Part shown: in pieces, positions 36,991-47,067 of the stretch
Position numbering within the stretch: the stretch's first letter is position 1
Layout: each line of letters starts with the position of its first letter
Source of the DNA: Croceicoccus naphthovorans
GTDB taxonomy: Bacteria; Pseudomonadota; Alphaproteobacteria; Sphingomonadales; Sphingomonadaceae
Reading direction: 5' to 3'
DNA: 64,000 bases
Assembly: GCF_001028705.1 (NCBI RefSeq)
Contig: NZ_CP011770.1
Location: forward strand, 2,297,501 to 2,361,500
Program-made: the position numbers and the translations under genes
The notes under the pieces: generated by a model
Databases searched by the model: none
Seen by the model: only the letters and a program-made list of their open reading frames with translations
What the model was told of the DNA's origin: nothing

Positions 36991-37497
36991 TTACGGGCGG
37001 CCCGCGCCTTCCGGCTTTTCGGGCTTTTCCGGCTTTTCCGGTTTCTCGGGGCGCTCGGGCTTCTCCGGCTTTTCGGCCCGCTCCGGCTTTTCCGGACGCT
37101 CTGCGCGGAAATGCTCGACCGTGGTCGTGGTGTTGCCGTCCAGATCGGTGGTCTTGGTCACGGTGTTGACGTTGCCGCTAGGCGTCGTGACCGTCTGGGT
37201 CGATGCAGTACCGATCGTTTCCATGATCGGTGCGCCTTCGGTTTCTCCTTCGGCGGGTTCTTCGAACAGCGGTTCGCCGGTCTCGGGATCGGTCGCCTGC
37301 TGCGTGATGTCGCTCGTTTCGCGCAGCACGGTCGCGCCGTTGCCGCCCGCGGTCGGCTCCATCGGCTGGCCGCCCTCTACGGTTTCGACTTCCTCGACCT
37401 CGGGCGTGTCGCCCATGTCGGTGTCATCCTGCGCATAGGCCGTGGCGGCCGACACGGCGAGGATCGCGGATGCACCCGCGAGCAGTAATTTCTTCAT
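36991..37497 (-). CDS. Secreted protein with C-terminal PEKPE repeats
   Basis: 168 residues. Signal peptide (KKLLLAGASAILAVSAATAYA), then an acidic region and a TTTP-rich part (STQTVTTPSGNVNTVTKTTD). The last ~33 residues are runs of RPEKPE and EKPEKPE. On the DNA this is a tandem repeat (36995-37110). The repeat could cross a periplasmic gap or bind peptidoglycan, but no family is known. ATG 37497. It is 117 bp upstream of the OMP gene on the same strand. Confidence 0.65.
   Translation of the reverse strand: MKKLLLAGASAILAVSAATAYAQDDTDMGDTPEVEEVETVEGGQPMEPTAGGNGATVLRETSDITQQATDPETGEPLFEEPAEGETEGAPIMETIGTASTQTVTTPSGNVNTVTKTTDLDGNTTTTVEHFRAERPEKPERAEKPEKPERPEKPEKPEKPEKPEGAGRP
36995..37110. 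repeat. Tandem repeat of about 9 nt encoding PEK/PER units
   Basis: The plus strand shows repeated tts such as CCGGCTTTT and TCGGGCTTTT, in frame with the leftward reading PEK, PER and AEK. Unit length is near 9 nt and copy number looks around a dozen, imperfect. Such arrays often vary in copy number between strains; not tested here. Confidence 0.8.
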
Positions 37498-37673
37498 GAA
37501 AATGTTCTCCCGGCACGCATCCCGTGCGCGCACATTCGATATCCCTGTTTGGTCGCGCAAATCTGCGCCTGGCGCATTAACCGAATATTAAAGCCGGGCC
37601 TTAACGCGGCGTTCACCAAGGTCTAATGCCGATGAGCCGTGTTATAAATATGACAGTGCGCGTCAGGAAGATG

Positions 37674-39818
<2,145 letters not shown>

Positions 39819-39836
39819 TTACCGGGGGGACTGCAC

Positions 39837-40337
39837 GTGAAAACCGATCGGATTTTAAAAGCGGTGGTATCCGCAAGCGTAGGGCTGATGGCCCTCCTCT
39901 ATGTCGCGCACAACATCGCCAATCTCGGCGCGGCGCATGATTTCTTCGTCTATACGACCAGCCACGCTGACCAAGAAGCCTATCCAGTCACCCTCTTGCC
40001 GGTGCCGCCGTCGTTCCTGATCGTCATCGGCATGATCGTGGTTTTCACGCTGGAAGCCGCGGCGGGCCTGCTTGGCCTTTATGGCGGGTGGGCCATCTTC
40101 GCGGCCCGCGATGCCGATCCGGCGACGTTTCTTGCAGCCAAGAAATGGGCCAAGATCGGCATGGGCTGCGCGGTGCTGAACTGGTGGGGCCTGTTTCAGG
40201 GCGTCGCCATCGCAGGGTATCAGCTATGGCAGATGCCGCTGGGCCAGGGGCCGTTCGACGGATCGTGGGTCTATGGCGGCATGGCGATGATGGCGCTGAT
40301 CTACCTGTCGATGCCGGAAGAGCGCGTGGCGGGGTGA
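39837..40337 (+). CDS. DUF2165-family membrane protein
   Basis: 166 residues with four helices. Typical features are MKTDRILKAVVSASVGLM, HNIANLGAAHDF and LGCAVLNWWGLFQGVAIAG-like segments. The function is unknown. GTG 39837 has GGGGGGA 5-6 nt upstream. After its stop come a CTCCGCA/TGCGGAG hairpin (40389-40395 with 40402-40408) and then a 36-residue gene. Confidence 0.85.
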   Translation: MKTDRILKAVVSASVGLMALLYVAHNIANLGAAHDFFVYTTSHADQEAYPVTLLPVPPSFLIVIGMIVVFTLEAAAGLLGLYGGWAIFAARDADPATFLAAKKWAKIGMGCAVLNWWGLFQGVAIAGYQLWQMPLGQGPFDGSWVYGGMAMMALIYLSMPEERVAG

Positions 40338-40438
40338 TCCAACTATCGCAACCCGCCCGAAAAAGGCGTACAATCGGTCCGTTCGCGACTCCGCACGTCG
40401 CTGCGGAGGGCCGCGAGAGTGGAGCGAAGGAGGGCAAG

Positions 40439-40549
40439 ATGCATCTGCCCCATGCGCCGGACTATAACCTGCGTTGGATCACGATCATCGGCGGGATGGC
40501 CATCCTGCTGGTGGCTTTCGTGGTGACGGGCCTTTTCGGCTCGGTTTAG
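40439..40549 (+). CDS. Small single-pass membrane protein, 36 aa
   Basis: Thirty-six residues: MHLPHAPDYNLRW, then one long hydrophobic segment (ITIIGGMAILLVAFVVTGLF) to the end. GGAGGG lies 5 nt before the ATG at 40439, and a terminator-like hairpin ends at 40408, so the unit has its own leader. This size and layout fit a membrane microprotein. No family was recognised. Confidence 0.6.
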   Translation: MHLPHAPDYNLRWITIIGGMAILLVAFVVTGLFGSV

Positions 40550-40562
40550 CCCGGCAAAACCG

Positions 40563-40600
40563 ATGCGCGGACGGGGTGCCAAACGCCCCCGCCCGCGCAT
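40563..40600. terminator. Hairpin between the 36-aa gene and the dipeptidase gene
   Basis: ATGCGCGG (40563-40570) pairs with CCGCGCAT (40593-40600), with an inner CGGGG/CCCC(C)G stem. It is between convergent genes. Little T-tract is visible, so strength is uncertain. Confidence 0.55.
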
Positions 40601-40602
40601 TG

Positions 40603-41829
40603 TCACTCCGCCGCCGCCTCTGCCGCCGCCAGGATGCGCAGCACGTTTCCGCCGGTCATCTTGCCGATCTGGTCGGGCGTAAATCCGGCATCCAGCAATC
40701 GCGCGGTGATCTTGGGCAGATCGGACACATCGTCCAGCCCCGCGATCCCGCCGCCGCCATCGAAATCCGCGCCAAAGCAGACGTGGTCGACCCCGGCCAC
40801 GTCGATCAGGTGCAGCAATGCGGTCATGTATTCGTCGAACGTCGTCGCCCAAAGCGGATCGACCGCGTCCAGCGCATGCCACTGCGCGATGAATTCGGCC
40901 TGCTCTGCCGGGGTCATCACGCTGATGGAATCGTATCGGTCGAACAGTTCGGCCCGGCGTTTGCCCATTGACACGTCGCTAAGATAGATCGTCGACATGC
41001 AGACCGCCCCGCCCGCCTTGGCGATGCGGCGCACGCGGTCGTCGCCAATATTGCGCGGCAGGTCATGCGCCCAACGCGGCGAACTGTGCGACAGGATGAT
41101 CGGCGCCTTCGACAGAGAAAGCATATCGTCCAGCGTCGCGTCGGAAGAATGGCTGGCGTCGATCACGATGCCCAGCCGGTTCATTTCCGCCACCCATTCG
41201 CGGCCCAGCGGGCTGAGCCCGTTCCACACCGGCGCATCCTCTGCCGAATCGGCGAACTGGTTGACCTTGGAATGGACCGGCCCGGCCATCCGCACGCCGC
41301 GGTCGTAAAATTCGCGCAACAGGCCGATGTCGGTGCCCAGCGGATAGCTGTTCTCCATGCTTTTCAGCGCGATCAGCTTGCCCGCATCGTTAAGCGCCCG
41401 GACCTCTTTCGCCGTCGTCGCCTGCCCGATCATCGCCGAATGCAGCGCCATTTCGCGGTCGATGGTGTCGGACCGCTTGCGCGCGAAATCCAGCGCATCG
41501 GCATAGCCCTTTTCGGTCAAAGGGCCTTGCGCGGTAAAGATCACGAAGAACCCGCCGTCGAGCGCACCCTCGGCCATGCGCCCAAGATCGACCTGAGCAA
41601 TTTCGGTCGCGGGATCGTGGCTATCGGCAAAGCTCCAGCCCGGACGGCCGAAATTGATCGGCGTGTCGAGATGCGTGTCGAGCGTCAGCAGGTCGCGGTG
41701 CACGGCTTCGGCATCGGGCGCGTCAGGCGCGGATTCCTCTACCGTGGCGCACCCGGCGATCAATGCAAGCGGGGCGGCGATGGCCAGTGGCGATGGTCGG
41801 AATGCGCGCAGGGCCGTCGAAAATTGCAC
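40603..41829 (-). CDS. Membrane dipeptidase (M19), lipoprotein
   Basis: 408 residues with a lipoprotein signal (APLALIAGC, Cys near 27). The renal-dipeptidase domain has LTLDTHLDTP for the first zinc His/Asp, LSHSSPRWAHD and CFGADFDGGG for the others. It likely cleaves dipeptides, and the human relative also cleaves some beta-lactams. GTG start at 41829. The preceding recN stop is 27 bp upstream on the same strand. Confidence 0.9.
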   Translation of the reverse strand: MQFSTALRAFRPSPLAIAAPLALIAGCATVEESAPDAPDAEAVHRDLLTLDTHLDTPINFGRPGWSFADSHDPATEIAQVDLGRMAEGALDGGFFVIFTAQGPLTEKGYADALDFARKRSDTIDREMALHSAMIGQATTAKEVRALNDAGKLIALKSMENSYPLGTDIGLLREFYDRGVRMAGPVHSKVNQFADSAEDAPVWNGLSPLGREWVAEMNRLGIVIDASHSSDATLDDMLSLSKAPIILSHSSPRWAHDLPRNIGDDRVRRIAKAGGAVCMSTIYLSDVSMGKRRAELFDRYDSISVMTPAEQAEFIAQWHALDAVDPLWATTFDEYMTALLHLIDVAGVDHVCFGADFDGGGGIAGLDDVSDLPKITARLLDAGFTPDQIGKMTGGNVLRILAAAEAAAE

Positions 41830-41856
41830 TTTTCGTACTCCGTTTCGAAATGGGCG

Positions 41857-43533
41857 TCAGACGCCTTCGAGCAGCCGTTCGGCCTGCGCCCGCGCCTCTG
41901 GCGTGATTTCCGCGCCGGATAGCATCCGGGCGATTTCTTCTTGCCGCCCGCCCGCGTCGAGCAATCCGACCGAGGTGCGCGTGACCGTACCCTCGCTGGA
42001 CTTGGCGATCATGTAGTGCACATTGCCCCGCGCCGCGACTTGCGGACTGTGCGTAACGGCCAGCAGTTGCCCACCCTCTCCATTGGCACTTGCCAGCCGC
42101 GCCAGCCGTTCGCCGATGGCGCTGGCCACCGCGCCGCCGACGCCGCGGTCGATCTCGTCGAAGATGATCACCGCCGCCCCGCCTTCTTCGGCCAGCGCGA
42201 CCTTCAGCGCGAGGATGAAACGCGAGAGTTCGCCGCCCGACGCGATCTTGGCGAGCGGCGCGAACGGCGCGCCGGGGTTGGTCGAGATCAGGAACTCCAC
42301 CGCGTCCATCCCGTGCGGGCCCCAGCGATCTTCCTCGGTGCGAGTGATCAGCGTCTTGAAGCGCGCGGCATCCAGCTTCAGCGGCGCCAGTTCCGCCGCA
42401 ACCGCCTTGTCCAGCCGCTTCGCAGCCTCGACCCGCTGCGCAGACAGCGTTTCGGCTAGCGCGCGGTAGTGCGAACCCTTTTCGAATGCGTTGGCTTGTA
42501 GGGCCTTGATCCGCGCCTCGCCGCCTTCGATGGCTGACAATCCATCACGCAGCGCCGCCATCTTCGCGGGCAGGTCATCGACCTGACAGCCATGCTTGCG
42601 CGCTTCTGCCCGCAAATCGAACAGCCGCGTTTCCACCGCGTCCAGCCGCGCGGGCTCGAAACTCAGCGCATCCAGCGCGCGCTCAACCGCGGCCTCGGCC
42701 TCGCTGCCCTCGATCAGGCAGCGGTCCAGCGCGCCCAGAGCATCGGCCAGCGCCTCATGCTCGGGCGCGATCCGGTCCAGTCGGCGGGCTGCGGCACGCA
42801 ATTGCGCCAGCGCGCTGTCCGAACCGGCAAACAGGTGTTGCAGGTTCGACAAGTCGCCGGACAGCCGCTCGCCCTTCTGCATATCGGCGCGTTCGCCCGC
42901 CAGAGCCTCTTCCTCACCCTCTTGCGGGGCCAGCCGCTCCAGTTCCGCCAGATGCGCGGCCATCAGTTCCTGCTCGGCCGCCGCGCTTTCCGCATTCGCC
43001 CGCGCCTCGGCCAGAGCCGTCTCCGCTGCCTGCCAGCGCCGCCACGCCCCGGCCACGCCCGCCTCGTCCGCTCCGGAATAGCGGGTCAGCAAGGCCCGAT
43101 GGCCGCGTGCATTCACCAGGCCGCGATCGTCATGCTGGCCGTGTAGCTCGACAAGGAAAGGCGCAATCGCGCGCAAGGTCGCCACACCGACGGGCTGGCC
43201 ATTGACGAAAGCCTTGGACCCGCCGTCCGCCTTGACCTGCCGCCCCAGAACCAGCGCCTCACCCGGCTCGATCTCTACGCCTGCGTCGTCCAGCGCCTCT
43301 GCCATGCCATCGGGCAGCGCGTCGAACTCGAACGTCGCGGTCACGCTCGCGCGATCCTCACCGCTGCGCACCAGCCCGGAATCGGCGCGATTGCCCAGCA
43401 CGAGGCCCAGCGCATCGAGCAGGATCGACTTGCCCGCCCCGGTCTCACCCGTCAGCACGCCCAGCCCGCGCGAGAAGGCAAGGTCCAGCGCCTCGATCAG
43501 CACGATGTTCCGGATGGCCAGAGTGGTTAGCAT
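41857..43533 (-). CDS. recN: DNA repair protein RecN
   Basis: 558 residues, an SMC-like ATPase in double-strand break repair. Walker A LTGETGAGKSILLDAL sits near residue 30. A long central coiled-coil (residues ~160-350) has many AL and EA heptads. The C-terminal ATPase half has LSRFILALKVAL and IIFDEIDRGVGGAVASAIG. The start ATG 43533 gives the typical MLTTLAIRNIVLIE-like N terminus. No LexA box could be confirmed. Confidence 0.95.
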   Translation of the reverse strand: MLTTLAIRNIVLIEALDLAFSRGLGVLTGETGAGKSILLDALGLVLGNRADSGLVRSGEDRASVTATFEFDALPDGMAEALDDAGVEIEPGEALVLGRQVKADGGSKAFVNGQPVGVATLRAIAPFLVELHGQHDDRGLVNARGHRALLTRYSGADEAGVAGAWRRWQAAETALAEARANAESAAAEQELMAAHLAELERLAPQEGEEEALAGERADMQKGERLSGDLSNLQHLFAGSDSALAQLRAAARRLDRIAPEHEALADALGALDRCLIEGSEAEAAVERALDALSFEPARLDAVETRLFDLRAEARKHGCQVDDLPAKMAALRDGLSAIEGGEARIKALQANAFEKGSHYRALAETLSAQRVEAAKRLDKAVAAELAPLKLDAARFKTLITRTEEDRWGPHGMDAVEFLISTNPGAPFAPLAKIASGGELSRFILALKVALAEEGGAAVIIFDEIDRGVGGAVASAIGERLARLASANGEGGQLLAVTHSPQVAARGNVHYMIAKSSEGTVTRTSVGLLDAGGRQEEIARMLSGAEITPEARAQAERLLEGV

Positions 43534-43657
43534 GGCGTGGTCAGCATGTTCGCTCTATGTCCTAACCTTCGCCGCGATGCCAGTCAGCCCCATGGCGAAA
43601 TTCCATGCACAACTTGCGCACATGGTGTTCACCGGGCACGCACAGCCTGTCCTGCGT

Positions 43658-43666
43658 TTATCCACA
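43658..43666 (+). promoter_or_regulatory. Perfect DnaA-box match (TTATCCACA)
   Basis: TTATCCACA lies in the ~220-bp intergenic region between recN and the phosphoesterase gene. One such match by chance in 64 kb is not surprising, so any DnaA role here is speculative. Confidence 0.35.
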
Positions 43667-43753
43667 ATGTTGCGCACACGTCTGTCACGCGCCGGTAATA
43701 CCGACGCCGAACCGCAACACGGGCCTGCGATACCCCCCGCATGAAGAGCGCAA

Positions 43754-44713
43754 ATGGGGGCATTTGAGATGAAGATCGATCCCGTGCAGACCGTGTTCAC
43801 CCACCTTGGTTCAGACGCCGCGGGCTTCGCGGTACCGGGCCGCGTGCCCGATTGGCTCAGTTCCGACACCGACGGAGACGATTCACGGGGCCCGCGCGGT
43901 TTCGTGCCCAAGCGCAAGTACCGCACCGTCTTCATCTCCGACACCCACCTTGGTACGCGCGGCTGCAATGCCGAAATGCTGGTCGACTTCCTGCGCTCCG
44001 TCGAATGCGACACGCTCTACCTCGTCGGCGACATCGTCGATGGCTGGCGGCTGAAAAAGGGCTGGTACTGGCCCGACGCGCATAGCGAAGTCGTCCGCCG
44101 CATCCTGAAAATGGCGCACCGGGGCACGCGCGTCATCCTTGTCGCGGGCAATCATGACGAGATGCTGCGCAGCTATGCCGGGATGCACTTCGGCGGGATC
44201 GAGATCGCCTACGAAGCGATCCACGTCACCGCCGACGGCCGCCGCCTGCTGGTCACGCATGGCGACGCCTTCGACGGGGTGGTGCTCTATCACCGCTGGC
44301 TCGCCTTTCTGGGCGACAAGGCCTACGACCTGCTGCTGCGCGCCAACGTCTGGTTCAACGTCGCGCGCAAGCGGCTGCAATTGCCCTACTGGTCGCTCTC
44401 CGCCTATTTGAAGCACCGGGTAAAAAACGTCGTCCAGTTCGTCTGCGATTTCGAGGAAGCGGTGGCCCACGCCGCGCGCGAACGCGGGGTCGACGGGGTT
44501 GTCTGCGGCCACATCCACTGCGCCGAAATCCGCAAGATCGGCCAGATCGAATACATGAACGACGGCGACTGGGTCGAGAGCTGCACCGCGCTGGTCGAGG
44601 ATGCGCAAGGATCGTTCACGATCCTCGACTGGGCCGAAGAAACCCGCGCCCGCGATGCCGCGCCCAGGTTCGAGGCCGCCAGCAAAAAGGCGAAGGAGCG
44701 TCAGCCCGCATGA
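43754..44713 (+). CDS. Calcineurin-like metallophosphoesterase, PlcP/LpxH-like
   Basis: 319 residues. The dimetal site is complete: SDTHLG (D63, H65), VGDIVDGW (D93), GNHDE, VTHGDAFD, and CGHIHCAE. The stretch DTLYLVGDIVDGWRLKKGWYW fits the UDP-2,3-diacylglucosamine-diphosphatase-like group that includes the rhizobial phospholipase C PlcP. The basic, partly disordered first ~50 residues precede the domain. An ATGA overlap links it to a GT4 glycosyltransferase, the arrangement known from phosphate-stress lipid remodelling. LpxH remains an alternative. ATG 43754 or 43769. Confidence 0.82.
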   Translation: MGAFEMKIDPVQTVFTHLGSDAAGFAVPGRVPDWLSSDTDGDDSRGPRGFVPKRKYRTVFISDTHLGTRGCNAEMLVDFLRSVECDTLYLVGDIVDGWRLKKGWYWPDAHSEVVRRILKMAHRGTRVILVAGNHDEMLRSYAGMHFGGIEIAYEAIHVTADGRRLLVTHGDAFDGVVLYHRWLAFLGDKAYDLLLRANVWFNVARKRLQLPYWSLSAYLKHRVKNVVQFVCDFEEAVAHAARERGVDGVVCGHIHCAEIRKIGQIEYMNDGDWVESCTALVEDAQGSFTILDWAEETRARDAAPRFEAASKKAKERQPA

Positions 44714-45819
44714 ACCTGCATTCCAGCCTGTTCGACCCGCCCTTCCCGCAACGCATCGCGCTGGCCACCGACGCGTGGAAGCCGCAAGTCAACGGCGTGG
44801 TCCGCACGCTGGAGGAAACCGTGTCGCGCCTTGCGTGGCGCGGGCACGAGGTTATGCCGATCACACCGGACCAGTTCGCCAGCCTGCCGATGCCGTTCTA
44901 TCGAGAGATCCGGCTGGCCCTCGCCCCGAAACGCGCGATCGGGCGCAAGCTGGCGGCGTTCTCGCCCGAAATCGTGCATATCGCCACCGAAGGTCCGATC
45001 GGGTGGGCCACGCGCAACTGGTGCCTGAAGCACGGCGTGCCCTTCACCACCGCGTTTCACACGCGCTTTCCCGATTATGCCGCCGTCCGCACCGGCCTGT
45101 CGGCAGAGCGGTTCTGGCCGCTGATGCAGCGCTTCCACGCGCCAAGCCGTGCGGTGCTGGCGGCAACGCCCAGCCTGCGCCATGAACTGGTCGGTCGCGG
45201 GATCGGCCCCATCGTGCCGTGGTCGCGCGGGATCGATGCGGCGCTGTTCAACGCCGACGTGGTGCCCGATGCCCGCATCCGTGCGCTACGCGATGAAGGT
45301 CGGGGCCCGGTCCTGCTCTACGTCGGCCGCCTCGCGCCCGAAAAAGGCCTCGACGATTTCCTGCGCTGCGACCATCCGGGCAGCAAGGTCGTCGTTGGCG
45401 ATGGCCCTGCTTTGGCCGCGCTTAAGGCGAAATATCCGCAAGCCTCGTTCACCGGGCGGCTGACCGGCAAGGCACTGGCCAGCGCATACGCCGCCGCCGA
45501 CTGCTTCGTATTCCCCAGCCGCAGCGACACTTTCGGGTTGGTGATGGTAGAGGCGTTGGCCTGCGGCGTGCCGGTCGCCGGTTTCCCGGTGCAAGGCCCC
45601 ATCGACATCGTCGGCCCGGTCGGGCGCGGTGGGATGAACGAGCAGCTGAACCCCATCGGCGCGGTGGACGAAGACCTGAACGCGGCCATCGCCCGTGCCC
45701 TTGCCTGCAACCGCGCCGATTGTGCGCGATACGGTGCGGAATTCAGCTGGGACGCGGCAACCGATCAGTTCGTTGCGGCATTGGCGGGCGCGCTGGAGGG
45801 TGAGCCGGTCGCGGCTTAA
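44710..45819 (+). CDS. GT4 glycosyltransferase, Agt-like
   Basis: 369 residues of GT-B fold. QVNGVVRTLEETVSRLAW and AFHTRFPDYAA define the N-terminal domain, and VGRLAPEKGLDDFL, FVFPSRSDTFGLVMVEALACG the C-terminal donor site with the EX7E motif. The N-terminal signature is shared by diacylglycerol and inositol glycosyltransferases such as the Agt and SqdX groups. The start overlaps the phosphoesterase stop (ATGA). It ends 40 bp before the terminator region of the entericidin gene. Confidence 0.82.
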   Translation: MNLHSSLFDPPFPQRIALATDAWKPQVNGVVRTLEETVSRLAWRGHEVMPITPDQFASLPMPFYREIRLALAPKRAIGRKLAAFSPEIVHIATEGPIGWATRNWCLKHGVPFTTAFHTRFPDYAAVRTGLSAERFWPLMQRFHAPSRAVLAATPSLRHELVGRGIGPIVPWSRGIDAALFNADVVPDARIRALRDEGRGPVLLYVGRLAPEKGLDDFLRCDHPGSKVVVGDGPALAALKAKYPQASFTGRLTGKALASAYAAADCFVFPSRSDTFGLVMVEALACGVPVAGFPVQGPIDIVGPVGRGGMNEQLNPIGAVDEDLNAAIARALACNRADCARYGAEFSWDAATDQFVAALAGALEGEPVAA

Positions 45820-45860
45820 AAACCCGTCAGCCCCGTCACATCGGGCGAATATTTTACTTT

Positions 45861-45896
45861 AGAAAAACAAAGGCGCCACCCTTGCGGGCAGCGCCT
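45861..45896 (-). terminator. Rho-independent terminator of the entericidin gene
   Basis: Reading leftward: AGGCGC-TG-CCC-GCAA-GGG-TG-GCGCCT gives an 11-bp stem with two wobble pairs and a GCAA tetraloop (45871-45896). TTTGTTTTTC follows (45870-45861). It is a textbook intrinsic terminator 29 bp after the small gene. Confidence 0.9.
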
Positions 45897-45925
45897 CTAT
45901 TCTTCCTGTTGTCAGGAAATTGCGA

Positions 45926-46060
45926 TCAGCAGTTGCCTTCGACGCCGTCGACGCAATCGCCAACCGATTCAACGTCTTCGGCCGCGCCATGAACCGTGTT
46001 GCAGGCCGAAAGGGCGAACATCGAGCCGAAGGCCATCACTGCAAGAATCTTTTTCATCAT
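45926..46060 (-). CDS. ecnB: Entericidin A/B-family lipoprotein, 44 aa
   Basis: Forty-four residues with a lipoprotein signal ending ALSAC (lipobox Cys20) and a family-like NTVHGAAEDVESVGDCVDG. In E. coli the pair of entericidins is linked to programmed lysis; in alphaproteobacteria they are general small lipoproteins. Two further cysteines follow (GDCVDGVEGNC). Two Met codons (46060 or 46057) are possible starts. A strong terminator follows. Confidence 0.88.
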   Translation of the reverse strand: MMKKILAVMAFGSMFALSACNTVHGAAEDVESVGDCVDGVEGNC

Positions 46061-46214
46061 CAATCTCCAATGCTGCGGCCGAGATTTCCGCGTGGATAGT
46101 GATGGTGACAATGCTTGAGTGAATTTGTGGTTCCGGGGCCGTTCATCCGTTCGCCAGAATGTGGCCGCAATTGGCGTCGGGCCAACCGCTCAACCCGGTC
46201 GCTTCGTCGCAAGA

Positions 46215-47000
46215 TCAGCGCGGGGCGACCTTGCGCGCCGCCTTGGCCGCGCTGCCGTTGCCGGAATAGCCGTAGGTCCATGCCCACTGCCCGGAAAAGC
46301 TTTGCAGCGGCACGTAATCGGTGACGCTTTCGGCACTTTTCAGCGTGTCGACGCGGTTGTCCAGCACCCACAAGCGGCTCTGCCAGCGCACCGCGGCAAC
46401 GGCGTGATCGATGCGGCGTTCGGTGTCGCGCACGACGACGAGGAACATGTCGTCGGGATCGATGCCCAGTTTGGCCAAGAGGGCCAGTTTCAGGATCGCG
46501 AAATCCTCGCAATCGCCCTGCCGCGCGGCCAAGGTATCGGTCGCCGGGGACCAGGCGTCGCCGCCCCGATCCTCGACATAGCGCAGCATCGCGTTGACCC
46601 GTTTGTTGACCAGTTCCAGCGGATTGGCCCCCGGTCGCGCCGCCCCAAAGGTCAGCCCGGCAACGCGCGGCGTGTTTTCGGGCAAGGCCATCAGCGCGCC
46701 ATCGTGCCAACGCGCGGCCATCGCAGGGCCGACCGGCAGGGCGTGAAAGCCGAATATGTCGAGATCGCGTGGGCGAACCGGCGCAGGGGTGCACGGCGGC
46801 AGCGGTTCGGCGGTCTGCGGCTCTTCCGCGCCGGGGATCGCGAACACAAAGCCGGTTTCTGGCAGGACGTAAGTTTCCGCCTGCGGTGTCGCGACCGGTT
46901 CCTCGCCCTGGACCGCGCAAGTCACGCCCGGCACTTCGGGCAAGACCACGGCGGCCTGCGGACCCGACATTGCAAGATAAAGAGCCACCCGAACGATCAT
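46215..47000 (-). CDS. LapG-like transglutaminase-like cysteine protease (BTLCP/DUF920)
   Basis: 261 residues. A weak signal region is followed by a proline/acid segment, then the papain-like Cys-His-Asp triad: GDCEDFA, RIDHAVAAV and VLDNRVD. The NKRVNAMLRYVED motif before the Cys is also typical. LapG cleaves the N terminus of LapA-type adhesins in the periplasm under LapD control; no lapD or adhesin gene is seen here. ATG 47000. Confidence 0.82.
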   Translation of the reverse strand: MIVRVALYLAMSGPQAAVVLPEVPGVTCAVQGEEPVATPQAETYVLPETGFVFAIPGAEEPQTAEPLPPCTPAPVRPRDLDIFGFHALPVGPAMAARWHDGALMALPENTPRVAGLTFGAARPGANPLELVNKRVNAMLRYVEDRGGDAWSPATDTLAARQGDCEDFAILKLALLAKLGIDPDDMFLVVVRDTERRIDHAVAAVRWQSRLWVLDNRVDTLKSAESVTDYVPLQSFSGQWAWTYGYSGNGSAAKAARKVAPR

Positions 47001-47067
47001 CGCCGCAGCCTATCAGCAAAGCGGCGCAGCGGCGGACTGGGTCGCAACCTGTCCACAGGCGCGCGGA

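Noticed and set aside
43680..43700. Pho box upstream of the PlcP-like gene
   Set aside because: Only a single CTGTCAC half site is seen, with no second half at the 11-bp spacing.
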